44,783 bases of DNA, from NCBI GenBank assembly GCA_029212365.1, contig JARGOC010000032.1, forward strand, positions 1 to 44,783, given 5' to 3'. The position numbers and the translations under genes were made by a program. Shown here in pieces: positions 25,627 through 33,202 of this stretch. The notes beneath the pieces are model-generated. The model did no database searches. It worked only from the letters and a program-made list of their open reading frames with translations, and had not been told where the DNA came from. Positions within the stretch are counted from its first letter, which is position 1. Each line of letters starts with the position of its first letter. Source of the DNA: Roseovarius sp. Lineage in GTDB: Bacteria; Pseudomonadota; Alphaproteobacteria; Rhodobacterales; Rhodobacteraceae.

Positions 25627-26928
25627 ATGCCCGTATACCTTAACGCCAGCGACGCTGAGTTCGAGGCGCAGTTCACCGCCCTGTTAGGGGCCAAGCGCGA
25701 AGATGCGCCGGATGTGGATGCAGCCGTGACCGCGATTATCGCAGATGTGCAGGCGCGTGGTGACGAGGCCGTCATAGAGCTGACCGAGAAGTTTGACCGA
25801 CTGAAGCTAACGGCTCAAACCTTGCGGTTTTCCGAGGCTGAAATTGACGCGCTGATTGCCCAGGTGCCTGATGATGAACGCGCCGCACTTGAACTGGCCG
25901 CAGAGCGCATCCGTGCCTATCACGCCCGCCAGATGCCCGAAGATGCCAGTTGGCAGGACGGGGCAGGCGCCACTTTGGGGTGGCGTTGGACCCCTGTATC
26001 GGCGGCGGGTTTGTATGTGCCGGGGGGGCTGGCGTCTTATCCATCATCTGTTCTGATGAACGCGATTCCGGCCAAAGTGGCGGGTGTGCCGCGCTTGGCC
26101 ATCACTGTGCCCACGCCCGATGGGCAGGCCAATCCGCTGGTTTTGCTGGCCGCGCGCCTGTCAGGCGTGGATGAGGTGTACCGCATTGGTGGTGCACAGG
26201 CGATTGCAGCACTGGCCTATGGCACCAAAACGATCCCCCCAGTGGACAAGATCACCGGGCCGGGCAACGCCTTTGTTGCCGCTGCCAAGCGCCGGGTTTT
26301 TGGCAAAGTGGGCATTGACATGATCGCCGGGCCATCGGAAATTCTGGTGATTGCCGATGCGGATAACCATCCCGATTGGATCGCCCTTGATCTGCTGAGC
26401 CAGGCCGAACACGACGAAAGTGCGCAATCTATCCTGATCACGGACAGTCCGGAATTCGCCAGGGCGGTTGAGGCCTCGGTTGATAAGTTTTTGGAAACGC
26501 TTGAGCGGCGCGCGATTGCCGGGGCCAGTTGGCGGGACAATGGCGCAATAATTATTGTGCCCGATCTGGATGTGGCAGCTGCCTTGTCCAACCGGGTCGC
26601 ACCCGAGCATCTGGAGCTGTGTGTGGCAGACGACGAGGCGCTATCACAAAAGATCACCCATGCCGGTGCTATTTTCCTCGGGGCGTGGACCCCCGAGGCC
26701 ATCGGCGACTATGTCGGCGGTCCCAACCATGTGTTGCCCACGGCACGTTCAGCGCGCTTCAGTAGTGGCCTGAATGTGATGGAGTTCCTTAAACGCACCA
26801 CGCTGGCCCGGATGACCCCGGATGCCTTGCGTGCCATTGGCCCCGCCGCCGAGGTGCTGGCGCGCTCAGAGAGCCTTGAGGCGCATGGGCTGTCGGTGAC
26901 GGCCCGGCTGAAACATCTGAACGACTGA
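25627..26928 (+). CDS. hisD: Histidinol dehydrogenase
   Basis: HisD performs the last two oxidations of histidine synthesis, from L-histidinol to L-histidine, using NAD+ and a zinc ion. The 433-residue protein contains YVPGGLASYPSSVLMN, TGPGNAFVAAAKRRVFG, the Gln/His zinc site LSQAEHDE and the catalytic APEHLEL. AAGGAG lies before the ATG. It heads the conserved hisD-UPF0262-phosphatase cluster seen in many alphaproteobacteria. The 126-base gap after it contains no obvious gene. Confidence 0.97.
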   Translation: MPVYLNASDAEFEAQFTALLGAKREDAPDVDAAVTAIIADVQARGDEAVIELTEKFDRLKLTAQTLRFSEAEIDALIAQVPDDERAALELAAERIRAYHARQMPEDASWQDGAGATLGWRWTPVSAAGLYVPGGLASYPSSVLMNAIPAKVAGVPRLAITVPTPDGQANPLVLLAARLSGVDEVYRIGGAQAIAALAYGTKTIPPVDKITGPGNAFVAAAKRRVFGKVGIDMIAGPSEILVIADADNHPDWIALDLLSQAEHDESAQSILITDSPEFARAVEASVDKFLETLERRAIAGASWRDNGAIIIVPDLDVAAALSNRVAPEHLELCVADDEALSQKITHAGAIFLGAWTPEAIGDYVGGPNHVLPTARSARFSSGLNVMEFLKRTTLARMTPDALRAIGPAAEVLARSESLEAHGLSVTARLKHLND

Positions 26929-27054
26929 TTTCTGATCCGCAAAAAGCCGTGGCCGCAGGGTCACGCAACATATCAGCGCAGGGCTTGCTGCATTGCCCCC
27001 CCTGCGCTGCTGCGCTAGGCATTGCGTATACTTCAAGTGCAAGAGACATCAACG

Positions 27055-27534
27055 ATGACCAGCATCTGCCACATCGAGTTGGATGACGCCAACCTGCCGC
27101 CGCCCACGCCAGAGATCGAACAAGAGCGCAAGGTCGCCATGTTTGATCTGATCGAGGATAACAGCTTTGATTTGCCACAACGGGACGATCGGGATGTTCC
27201 CGGTGGGCCATATCGCTTGGGCCTGTCGATCCGTGAAAAACGGCTGGTCTTTGACATCAAAACCCAATCCGATGATCCGGCGGCCGAGTTTCATCTGTCA
27301 CTCAGCCCGTTTCGTCAGGTGGTCAAAGACTACTGGACCATCTGCGAAAGCTATTTTGATGCGGTCAAAAACATGCCGCCCAGCCAAATCGAAACCATTG
27401 ATATGGCGCGGCGCGGTATCCACAATGAAGGCGCGCGTATTCTGGAGGAGCGGCTTGAAGGCAAGGCCGATATCGACAATGACACCGCGCGCCGCCTGTT
27501 CACCCTGATTTGCGTATTGCATTTCGGGGGCTAG
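27055..27534 (+). CDS. UPF0262 family protein
   Basis: The 159-residue protein beginning MTSICHIELDDANLPPPTP has the features I associate with UPF0262: an N-terminal IELD motif, a middle block GPYRLGLSIREKRLVFDI, and the C-terminal RRGIHNEGARILEERLEG ending in LFTLICVLHF. No enzyme motif is recognisable and the protein should be cytoplasmic. An upstream in-frame start at 27022 adds 11 residues, but the later ATG matches the usual length. The phosphatase gene begins 4 bases after its stop. Confidence 0.88.
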   Translation: MTSICHIELDDANLPPPTPEIEQERKVAMFDLIEDNSFDLPQRDDRDVPGGPYRLGLSIREKRLVFDIKTQSDDPAAEFHLSLSPFRQVVKDYWTICESYFDAVKNMPPSQIETIDMARRGIHNEGARILEERLEGKADIDNDTARRLFTLICVLHFGG

Positions 27535-27537
27535 GGC

Positions 27538-27999
27538 ATGGTGGCAGAGCTTCCTCAATCCATTCTGTTTTGCTGTGATCACAACGCTGTGCGCTCGCCT
27601 ATGGCCGAGGGGATCATGAAGAAGTTTTATGGCGCCGACACATATGTGCAGTCAGCCGGTGTCAAAGGTGAGATGGACATTGATGGGTTCAGCGTGACTG
27701 TTTGCCGTGAAATCGGTGTTGAACTGGAACGCCACCGCACCCGCAGTTTTGACGAAATGGAACAATGGGGCGATGACCTCAGCTCGTTTGATCTGGTGGT
27801 CGCCCTAAGCCCTGCCAGCCAACGCCGTGCGCTGGAGCTGACGCGGGTGTTTCATCTTGACGTGCTGTATTGGCCGATTATGGACCCCACGGGACTGGGC
27901 GAAACCCGCGAGGCCAAGCTGGCGTCCTATCGACAAACCCGTGACCAGATTATCAGCCATTTGACAGACAGATGGGGCATGCCGGTACAGGCCGACTGA
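27538..27999 (+). CDS. Low-molecular-weight protein tyrosine phosphatase family protein
   Basis: The 153-residue protein has the phosphate-binding loop CDHNAVRS (Cys13, Arg19) close to the N-terminus and the general-acid Asp in WPIMDPTG, the layout of low-Mr tyrosine phosphatases and the related arsenate reductases. Tyrosine phosphatases of this type often control exopolysaccharide kinases; arsenate reductases need additional reducing Cys residues. Only the adjacent Cys12 and Cys59 are present, so phosphatase activity seems more likely. It ends the hisD cluster; 275 bases without a gene follow. Confidence 0.85.
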   Translation: MVAELPQSILFCCDHNAVRSPMAEGIMKKFYGADTYVQSAGVKGEMDIDGFSVTVCREIGVELERHRTRSFDEMEQWGDDLSSFDLVVALSPASQRRALELTRVFHLDVLYWPIMDPTGLGETREAKLASYRQTRDQIISHLTDRWGMPVQAD

Positions 28000-28107
28000 T
28001 CGGGCGTTGCATGCAGGCCGTAAGGTAAGGCGGGCGGATCTTTGAAATTGGCCCACGTCCAGCACATCTAAGCACACCAGATATAGCCGCTACACCGCTG
28101 CGGACAT

Positions 28108-28177
28108 CTATATGAAGTCCTGTTCCGGAGGTTGATGTCCCTTTTGTGGGATCAATGTGACGTGTTGATTCATATAG
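28108..28177. repeat. Inverted repeats upstream of the Hint gene
   Basis: CTATATGAA (28108-28116) and TTCATATAG (28169-28177) are perfect 9-base arms. Inside, TCCC-TTTTGT-GGGA forms a short hairpin flanked by TTGA and TCAA. The sequence then becomes AT-rich up to the Hint start. This may be the promoter and operator region of that gene; no good -35/-10 pair is evident. The remainder of 28000-28274 contains no convincing gene. Confidence 0.4.
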
Positions 28178-28274
28178 AGAAAAAACAAATTTCAGGGCTT
28201 CCCAGGGTGATTCGCATTTGTTAACCTTTCAGTAATAAAAAAACTAAAAGACGATAAGAGGCAGGCATACAGGC

Positions 28275-29339
28275 ATGAAAACGGGCTTTCGAGGCACGTT
28301 TGTCATCTCCTGGTCGCAGACGGAAGTGGATGGTTTAGATGCCGCCCCGATCCAATCTTTGGATGTGGGTACGGCGTGGTCCTGGCACGGTGAGCTCGTG
28401 CGGGTGGATGGGCCAAGTGAGTTTTTGCGACTTGAGAATGCAAACGGTGAAGAAAATAGTCGCAAACGCGCGGCTCGCATGGTGCGCCGATTGGTTGGCG
28501 CAGCTAAAACCAACACCAAAAACCTGAACAATATCGAAATTGATGAGCCCCTGACAGACAGCGGATTTGTCGTCACCGATGGTGCGCAAAGCTATACTGT
28601 TACGCTGATCGAAGTGGGGGGCAATGCCCCGCCCCTTTTGATGTTCATGAACGATATCCCGCCTCGGAACACCGAGATGTGGGTGGTGCATCACACGTTA
28701 CAGGCCTCACATGACAATTCCACCGGGCCAGAAACCGGCGGTGTCATTTGCTTTACACCTGGCACGCGGATCGAAACCCCGGACGGGCCAAGGCTGGTCG
28801 AGGAATTGCGCGAAGGCGATTATGTGCAATCCAAAGACAACGGCGCGCAGGAAATCCAGTGGATTGGCAGCCGTCGGATGACGGGCGCGCGATTGTTTGC
28901 GATGCCCAAACTGCGGCCCATCCGTATCAAGGCCGGCGCCTTGGGGATCGAGCGACCAGACGAAGAGCTTCTGGTGTCGCCCGAGCATCGCATGCTGATC
29001 AAAGGCGATGTCGCAATGGCGCTGTTTAATACGCCCGAGGTGTTGGTGTCAGCAAAGGACCTGATCAATTCAGGCTCGATCAATATTGATATGGCGGCAC
29101 GCGAAGTGACCTATATTCATATCCTGTTGCCGCAGCATCAGATCCTGTGGGCCAATGGGGTTGAGACTGAGAGTTTCCACCCGGCGAGCACATCCTTGTC
29201 AACGCTGGACGCAGATGATCGCAAGCGGTTGATTGGCCTGCATCCGCAACTGGAATACGAACCACATATCTATGGCGGGTTCTCGCGGCGCTCTCTGAGT
29301 GCCTCCGAAGCAGCAATTTTGACCCATGAGGCGGCATAG
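28275..29339 (+). CDS. Hint domain-containing protein (Hint_2 type)
   Basis: The 354-residue protein has an N-terminal region (1-155) with predicted beta strands and no recognised domain, then a Hedgehog/intein-type domain from GGVICFTPGTRIETPDG (Cys159 as the potential autoprocessing residue) through LLVSPEHRMLI (His238) to HQILWANGVETESFHP. Hint domains catalyse N-S acyl shift and peptide cleavage; Hint_2 proteins are abundant in roseobacters, often in secreted or RTX-type proteins, with unknown roles. No signal peptide or calcium repeats are present here. There is no intein-like C-terminal His-Asn followed by an extein, so any reaction would be cleavage rather than splicing. Confidence 0.85.
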   Translation: MKTGFRGTFVISWSQTEVDGLDAAPIQSLDVGTAWSWHGELVRVDGPSEFLRLENANGEENSRKRAARMVRRLVGAAKTNTKNLNNIEIDEPLTDSGFVVTDGAQSYTVTLIEVGGNAPPLLMFMNDIPPRNTEMWVVHHTLQASHDNSTGPETGGVICFTPGTRIETPDGPRLVEELREGDYVQSKDNGAQEIQWIGSRRMTGARLFAMPKLRPIRIKAGALGIERPDEELLVSPEHRMLIKGDVAMALFNTPEVLVSAKDLINSGSINIDMAAREVTYIHILLPQHQILWANGVETESFHPASTSLSTLDADDRKRLIGLHPQLEYEPHIYGGFSRRSLSASEAAILTHEAA

Positions 29340-29408
29340 ACCAGATCGGGTGCGTCCTCACATCTATCTCACCTTTTTGCCTGCCTCAGGTTAAAGGTGA
29401 TACGCTTT

Positions 29409-29456
29409 AGCCCGGTTAACAGGCCGTAGGCCCCGGGCCATCGTCAGCCCCCCTCT
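29409..29456 (+). repeat. Structured 48-bp repeat, copy 2
   Basis: The plus strand matches the inverse of 4-51 at 47 of 48 positions. It begins 70 bases after the Hint stop codon, in the same orientation relative to the preceding gene as copy 1. The first hairpin is GCCCGG (29410-29415), TTAACA bulge, GGCC, loop GTA, GGCC, CCGGGC. The element then continues into the second hairpin at 29440-29469. Confidence 0.85.
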
Positions 29457-29585
29457 TTGGGCTGGCGATAGGGTGATGTCCGCGCGCCGATCATTCTGCC
29501 TGCGGATTTGCGGGGATAAAACGCTCGGGAGCGCTCGTCTGTTCGCCACCCCGGGGGCAGACAATGCCCCGGAGCATATGTGATG

Positions 29586-29613
29586 TTGACACCCCTCAAA
29601 TCCCCTGTATAAG
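29586..29613 (+). promoter_or_regulatory. Probable rpsD promoter
   Basis: TTGACA (29586-29591) matches the -35 consensus perfectly and is followed, after 16 bases, by TATAAG (29608-29613). Transcription would begin near 29620, giving a leader of about 90 bases that holds two tetraloop hairpins. Confidence 0.75.
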
Positions 29614-29634
29614 CGCGCTTTCATTGGTGTTGGT

Positions 29635-29677
29635 GGCCCCCGCAAGGGGATGCCTGTCGGGCTTCGGCCAGAGGACA
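29635..29677 (+). promoter_or_regulatory. Structured rpsD leader
   Basis: Hairpin 1 pairs GGC (29635-29637) with GCC (29652-29654) and CCCC with GGGG around a GNRA tetraloop GCAA (29642-29645), with an AT bulge. Hairpin 2 pairs TGTC (29655-29658) with GACA (29674-29677) and GGC with GCC around a TTCG tetraloop (29663-29666). The rpsD ribosome-binding site AAGGAG is 20 bases further on. S4 represses its own translation in other bacteria through leader RNA; this may be such a site. Confidence 0.5.
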
Positions 29678-29710
29678 ACGCCCTTCGTAACCAAATGAAG
29701 GAGACCAGCC

Positions 29711-30331
29711 GTGACCAAACGCACGTCTGCCAAGTATAAAATTGACCGCCGGATGGGTGAAAACATCTGGGGTCGTCCGAAATCCCCCGTCAATCGCCGC
29801 GAAAACCCGCCCGGACAACACGGCCAGCGCCGCAAGGGCAAGCTGTCTGACTTTGGTTTGCAGCTTCGCGCCAAGCAGAAGCTGAAAGGCTACTACGGCG
29901 ATCTGACCGAGAAACAATTCAAGCGCATCTTCTCTGAAGCGGCTCGTGTTAAAGGCGACACAGGTGAAAACCTGGTGGGTCTGCTGGAGCGTCGTCTGGA
30001 CGCGGTTGTTTACCGTGCCAAATTCGTTGCAACCATGTTTGCCGCACGCCAGTTCGTGAACCACGGCCATGTCCGTGTGAATGGCAACAAGGTCAACATC
30101 GCCTCTTACCGTGTAAAAGAAGGTGACGTGATCGAAGTGCGCGAGCGCTCCAAACAGATTGCTGTGCTGATCGAAGCCACTCAACTGGCCGAGCGTGATG
30201 TGCCCGATTACATCGAAGCCGATCATTCCAAGATGACTGCAAAATTCGTCCGCACACCGGGCTTGGGCGATGTGCCTTATCCGGTGATGATGGAACCGAA
30301 CCTCGTCATCGAATTCTACGCGCAGAATTAA
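29711..30331 (+). CDS. rpsD: 30S ribosomal protein S4
   Basis: S4 binds 16S rRNA early in small-subunit assembly and in some bacteria represses its own synthesis. The 206-residue protein has the conserved N-terminal domain ([13 protein letters not shown], then [16 protein letters not shown]) and the S4 RNA-binding domain from about 95 ([12 protein letters not shown], then [14 protein letters not shown] and [12 protein letters not shown]). The start is GTG with AAGGAG upstream. It is a single-gene unit here, outside the main ribosomal clusters. Confidence 0.97.
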   Translation: MTKRTSAKYKIDRRMGENIWGRPKSPVNRRENPPGQHGQRRKGKLSDFGLQLRAKQKLKGYYGDLTEKQFKRIFSEAARVKGDTGENLVGLLERRLDAVVYRAKFVATMFAARQFVNHGHVRVNGNKVNIASYRVKEGDVIEVRERSKQIAVLIEATQLAERDVPDYIEADHSKMTAKFVRTPGLGDVPYPVMMEPNLVIEFYAQN

Positions 30332-30336
30332 CAAAA

Positions 30337-30378
30337 GCGTTTCTCAAATCGCCTGCTGAATGCGCATTTGAGAAACGC
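30337..30378 (+). terminator. 13-bp perfect inverted repeat after rpsD
   Basis: GCGTTTCTCAAAT (30337-30349) and ATTTGAGAAACGC (30366-30378) are perfect 13-base arms with a 16-base loop, starting 5 bases after the rpsD stop. An overlapping small hairpin AGCACC-ATC-GGTGCT (30379-30393) and the run TTTTTCTTT (30405-30413) follow. Together they could end or stabilise the rpsD transcript. Confidence 0.6.
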
Positions 30379-30465
30379 AGCACCATCGGTGCTATGGTGG
30401 GACGTTTTTCTTTCAATCTGTTCAGATCGAACGAAAACTGCTCTTGCTGTTACATTTCTGCCAAG

Positions 30466-30500
30466 GGCCGCGACGGGAAACCGCCGCGGCCTTTTGTTTT
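30466..30500 (+). terminator. Intrinsic terminator upstream of hisC
   Basis: GGCCGCG (30466-30472) pairs with CGCGGCC (30485-30491), with an inner CGG-GAAA-CCG tetraloop stem, followed by TTTTGTTTT. It is a strong Rho-independent terminator 135 bases after the rpsD stop and 57 bases before hisC. It may be a second rpsD terminator, the end of a small RNA made from about 30390-30490, or an attenuator for hisC. Confidence 0.8.
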
Positions 30501-30556
30501 ATTGCCGATCATGCGCATATGCCACTGCTACAAGGCCGCCTGGGGAGGATTGGGTT

Positions 30557-31642
30557 ATGACAAAGATTACACCACAGCCCGGAATTATGGATATTCGGCC
30601 CTATGAAGGTGGGGCGGCCCATGTGGCGGGTGTGGCCAATGTGACCAAGCTCAGCTCAAACGAGAACCCGTTTGGCCCCAGTGACACCGCCAAAGATGCG
30701 TATCGCAAGCTGGCGTTCGAATTGCACCGCTACCCTTCAGCGGATCATGCTCCGCTGCGCCTGGCCATTGGGGACATCCACGGCGTGGACCCGGAGCGTG
30801 TGATCTGCGGCGCGGGCAGTGATGAGATTATCGCCTTTTTGTGCCAGGCCTATGCCGGCCCTGGCAATGAGGTGGTCTTTACTGAACACGGCTTTGCCAT
30901 GTACCGCATTTCTGCTCTGGCGGCAGGTGCCACACCTGTCGAAGTGCCTGAGCGTGAGCGTGTGACAGATGTGGATGCCATTTTGGCTGCGTGCAATGAG
31001 CGCACAAAACTGGTGTTTGTCGCCAATCCCAACAACCCCACCGGCACGATGGTCGGCGAAAGCGAGCTGGCCCGTCTGGCGCGCGGTTTGCCGGAGCAGG
31101 TGCTCTTGGTGATTGACGGGGCCTATGCCGAATACGTTGAGGGCTATGACGGCGGCGCCGGGTTGGTCGAGTCGCGTGACAACGTGGTGATGACCCGCAC
31201 GTTTTCAAAGATCTACGGGTTGGGTGCGCTGCGTATCGGCTGGGGCTATGGCCCTGCGCATGTGATTGACGTGCTGAACCGTATTCGCGGGCCATTCAAC
31301 GTGAGCCAATCCGCATTGGCGGCAGCCGAGGCGGCTGTGCGCGATGTGAACTGGACCAACAAATGCCGCGATGACAACACCCGTCTACGCGCCTGGCTGG
31401 CCGAGGCATTGGCCGAACATGGTGTGCCCTCTGATACCTCGACTGCTAATTTCATTCTGGCCCGGTTTGCCAGTCAGGATGAGGCCGAAGCCTGTGATGA
31501 ATTCCTGAAGGAACAAGGCCTTATTGTACGCCGTGTGGCCGGGTACAAACTGCCGCATTGTTTGCGCATCACAGTCGGGGATGAGGCCAGCTGCCGTCAG
31601 GTGGCCCATGCTGTTGGCAAGTTTATGGAGCAAGCCAGATGA
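30557..31642 (+). CDS. hisC: Histidinol-phosphate / aromatic aminotransferase
   Basis: The enzyme is a class I/II PLP-dependent aminotransferase of the HisC family, 361 residues from the ATG at 30557 (GGGGAGGATTGGGTT upstream). It contains [10 protein letters not shown] near the N-terminus, NPNNPTGTM, and [15 protein letters not shown] with the PLP lysine at residue 218. HisC converts imidazole acetol phosphate to histidinol phosphate; several homologues also transaminate aromatic keto acids. The ATGA overlap with tyrA suggests work in tyrosine or phenylalanine synthesis as well. The frame is open to 30368, but that part runs through the terminator and lacks a ribosome-binding site. Confidence 0.92.
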   Translation: MTKITPQPGIMDIRPYEGGAAHVAGVANVTKLSSNENPFGPSDTAKDAYRKLAFELHRYPSADHAPLRLAIGDIHGVDPERVICGAGSDEIIAFLCQAYAGPGNEVVFTEHGFAMYRISALAAGATPVEVPERERVTDVDAILAACNERTKLVFVANPNNPTGTMVGESELARLARGLPEQVLLVIDGAYAEYVEGYDGGAGLVESRDNVVMTRTFSKIYGLGALRIGWGYGPAHVIDVLNRIRGPFNVSQSALAAAEAAVRDVNWTNKCRDDNTRLRAWLAEALAEHGVPSDTSTANFILARFASQDEAEACDEFLKEQGLIVRRVAGYKLPHCLRITVGDEASCRQVAHAVGKFMEQAR

Positions 31643-32556
31643 GCCAGATTTACAACCGCGTTGCGTTGATCGGGCTTGGCCTGATCGCGTCGTCGATGTT
31701 TCACGCAATCAAGCGCGCCGGGCTGGCGGGCGAGGTCACCGGCTATGCGCGGTCCGAAGAAACCCGTGATACCGCCCGTGAAATTGGCCTGTGTGACCGT
31801 GTTTGTGACAGCGCTGTCGAGGCCGTAGAAGGGGCTGATCTGGTGGTGCTGTGTGTCCCTGTTGGGGTTATGGGCGCGGTTGCCGCTGAGATTGCACCGG
31901 CATTGAAACCGGGGGCGACGGTTTCGGATGTCGGCTCGGTAAAGGCGCAGGTGATTGCGGCTGTTGCCCCGCATCTGCCAGACGGCGTGCATTTTGTGCC
32001 CGCCCATCCGGTGGCCGGCACCGAGCATTCCGGGCCCCGCTCGGGCTTTGCTGAGTTGTTTGACAATCGCTGGACTTTGATCGTTCCGCCACCTGGCAGT
32101 GATCGTTCAGCAGTGGAGCGGGTCGAAGCGCTTTGGCAGGGTATGGGCGCGCTTACTGACGAAATGGATGCGGAACATCATGATCTGGTCTTGGCTGTCA
32201 CCTCACATGCGCCGCATCTGATCGCTTATACGATGGTTGGTGTCGCCGATGATCTGCGCCGCGTGACGGATACTGAGGTGATCAAATACTCCGCTGCCGG
32301 TTTTCGTGATTTCACCCGGATAGCGGCCAGTGATCCTACCATGTGGCGTGATGTGTTTTTGAACAACAAAGAAGCAACGCTGGAAATTCTTGGCCGATTC
32401 ACCGAAGAACTGTTCGCGCTGCAGCGCGCCATTCGCACGGGCGACGGTGATCATCTGCATGCGTATTTCACCCGGACGCGCGCCATTCGCCGTGGTATCA
32501 TTGAGGCCGGGCAAGACACTGATGCGCCGAATTTCGGGCGCTCGAATAGGGGCTGA
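31639..32556 (+). CDS. tyrA: Prephenate/arogenate dehydrogenase family protein
   Basis: The 305-residue protein oxidatively decarboxylates prephenate (to 4-hydroxyphenylpyruvate) or arogenate (to tyrosine) with NAD(P)+. The nucleotide-binding motif is [12 protein letters not shown] (9-20). [16 protein letters not shown] contains the conserved His and the substrate-site Gly/Ser region. No chorismate mutase or ACT domain is fused. It sits between hisC (ATGA overlap) and the extensin-like gene (TGATG overlap). Confidence 0.93.
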   Translation: MSQIYNRVALIGLGLIASSMFHAIKRAGLAGEVTGYARSEETRDTAREIGLCDRVCDSAVEAVEGADLVVLCVPVGVMGAVAAEIAPALKPGATVSDVGSVKAQVIAAVAPHLPDGVHFVPAHPVAGTEHSGPRSGFAELFDNRWTLIVPPPGSDRSAVERVEALWQGMGALTDEMDAEHHDLVLAVTSHAPHLIAYTMVGVADDLRRVTDTEVIKYSAAGFRDFTRIAASDPTMWRDVFLNNKEATLEILGRFTEELFALQRAIRTGDGDHLHAYFTRTRAIRRGIIEAGQDTDAPNFGRSNRG

Positions 32557-33167
32557 TGTATATGCGGTTGTTACTGGTTATCCCTTTGATTTTTATGGGA
32601 TGTTCGATGATTGGCGGGGGCAAGGACCAGCCTCAGATTTCCTCCAAAGGGTCGGTGTGCGGTGATCCGCAAATTCAGGGTGAAGTGGTGGGCGATGTCC
32701 CCGGAAATGGGGCGTGCGGGATATCAAATGCTGTGCGGGTACGCTCTGTCGGCGGCATCACGCTGAGTCAGCAATCCTTGATGAATTGCACCACGGCACA
32801 AACACTAAATAGCTGGGTCAGCAATGAGGCCGTGCCGAGCGTTGGCAAACGTGGTGGCGGGCTGACCTCATTGCGCGTCGTGGCGCATTATGCGTGTCGG
32901 ACACGCAATTCCAAACGCGGTGCACGCCTGTCGGAACACGCCAAAGGCAATGCAATTGATATTGCCGGGTTTGGGCTGGCCAATGGCAAGGAAATCACCG
33001 TGCTGGGCGATTGGGGCGGTGGCAAGGACGGCCGAATCCTACGCAAGTTGCACAGCTCGGCTTGTGGGCCATTTGGCACCGTGCTGGGGCCAAAATCAGA
33101 CCGGCATCACCGCGATCATTTCCATTTTGACACAGCCAGCTATCGCAGCGGACCATATTGTAAATAG
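32556..33167 (+). CDS. Extensin-like C-terminal domain lipoprotein
   Basis: The 203-residue protein begins [18 protein letters not shown], a lipoprotein signal with lipobox FMGC (Cys16). The rest is an extensin-like C-terminal domain (PF06904): VGGITLSQQSLMNC, TSLRVVAHYACRTRN, RLSEHAKGNAIDIAGF and DHFHFDTASY. The His/Asp pattern SEHxxGNAIDI plus DHFHFD resembles M15-type D,D-peptidases, so a role in peptidoglycan hydrolysis is plausible. It has several Cys that could form disulfides in the periplasm. The start overlaps the tyrA stop by one base. Confidence 0.87.
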   Translation: MYMRLLLVIPLIFMGCSMIGGGKDQPQISSKGSVCGDPQIQGEVVGDVPGNGACGISNAVRVRSVGGITLSQQSLMNCTTAQTLNSWVSNEAVPSVGKRGGGLTSLRVVAHYACRTRNSKRGARLSEHAKGNAIDIAGFGLANGKEITVLGDWGGGKDGRILRKLHSSACGPFGTVLGPKSDRHHRDHFHFDTASYRSGPYCK

Positions 33168-33202
33168 TCGTTTCTTTCAGGTTTGACTGCCCGAAATGCA
33201 GG

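Larger units (their letters stand above)
29340..29710 (+). promoter_or_regulatory. Structured intergenic region between the Hint gene and rpsD
   Basis: This 371-base stretch has no convincing gene. It contains, in order: the second copy of the 48-bp repeat (29409-29456); a hairpin ATCGTCAGCCC / GGGCTGGCGAT (29440-29469) with one G-U pair; a hairpin CCGGGGGCA-GACAA-TGCCCCGG (29551-29572) with one bulge; the rpsD promoter at 29586-29613; and the structured rpsD leader at 29635-29677. The concentration of stems suggests RNA-level function rather than coding. Confidence 0.6.

Noticed and set aside
29391..29678. Open frame of 95 codons on the minus strand, over the repeat and rpsD leader
   Set aside because: It overlaps the structured repeat and rpsD promoter; the apparent protein is a translation of those elements.
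30394..30606. Open frame of 70 codons with Phe and Cys near its start, possible leader peptide
   Set aside because: It runs through the intrinsic terminator into hisC and has no stop before it, and no ribosome-binding site; leader-peptide attenuation is not supported.
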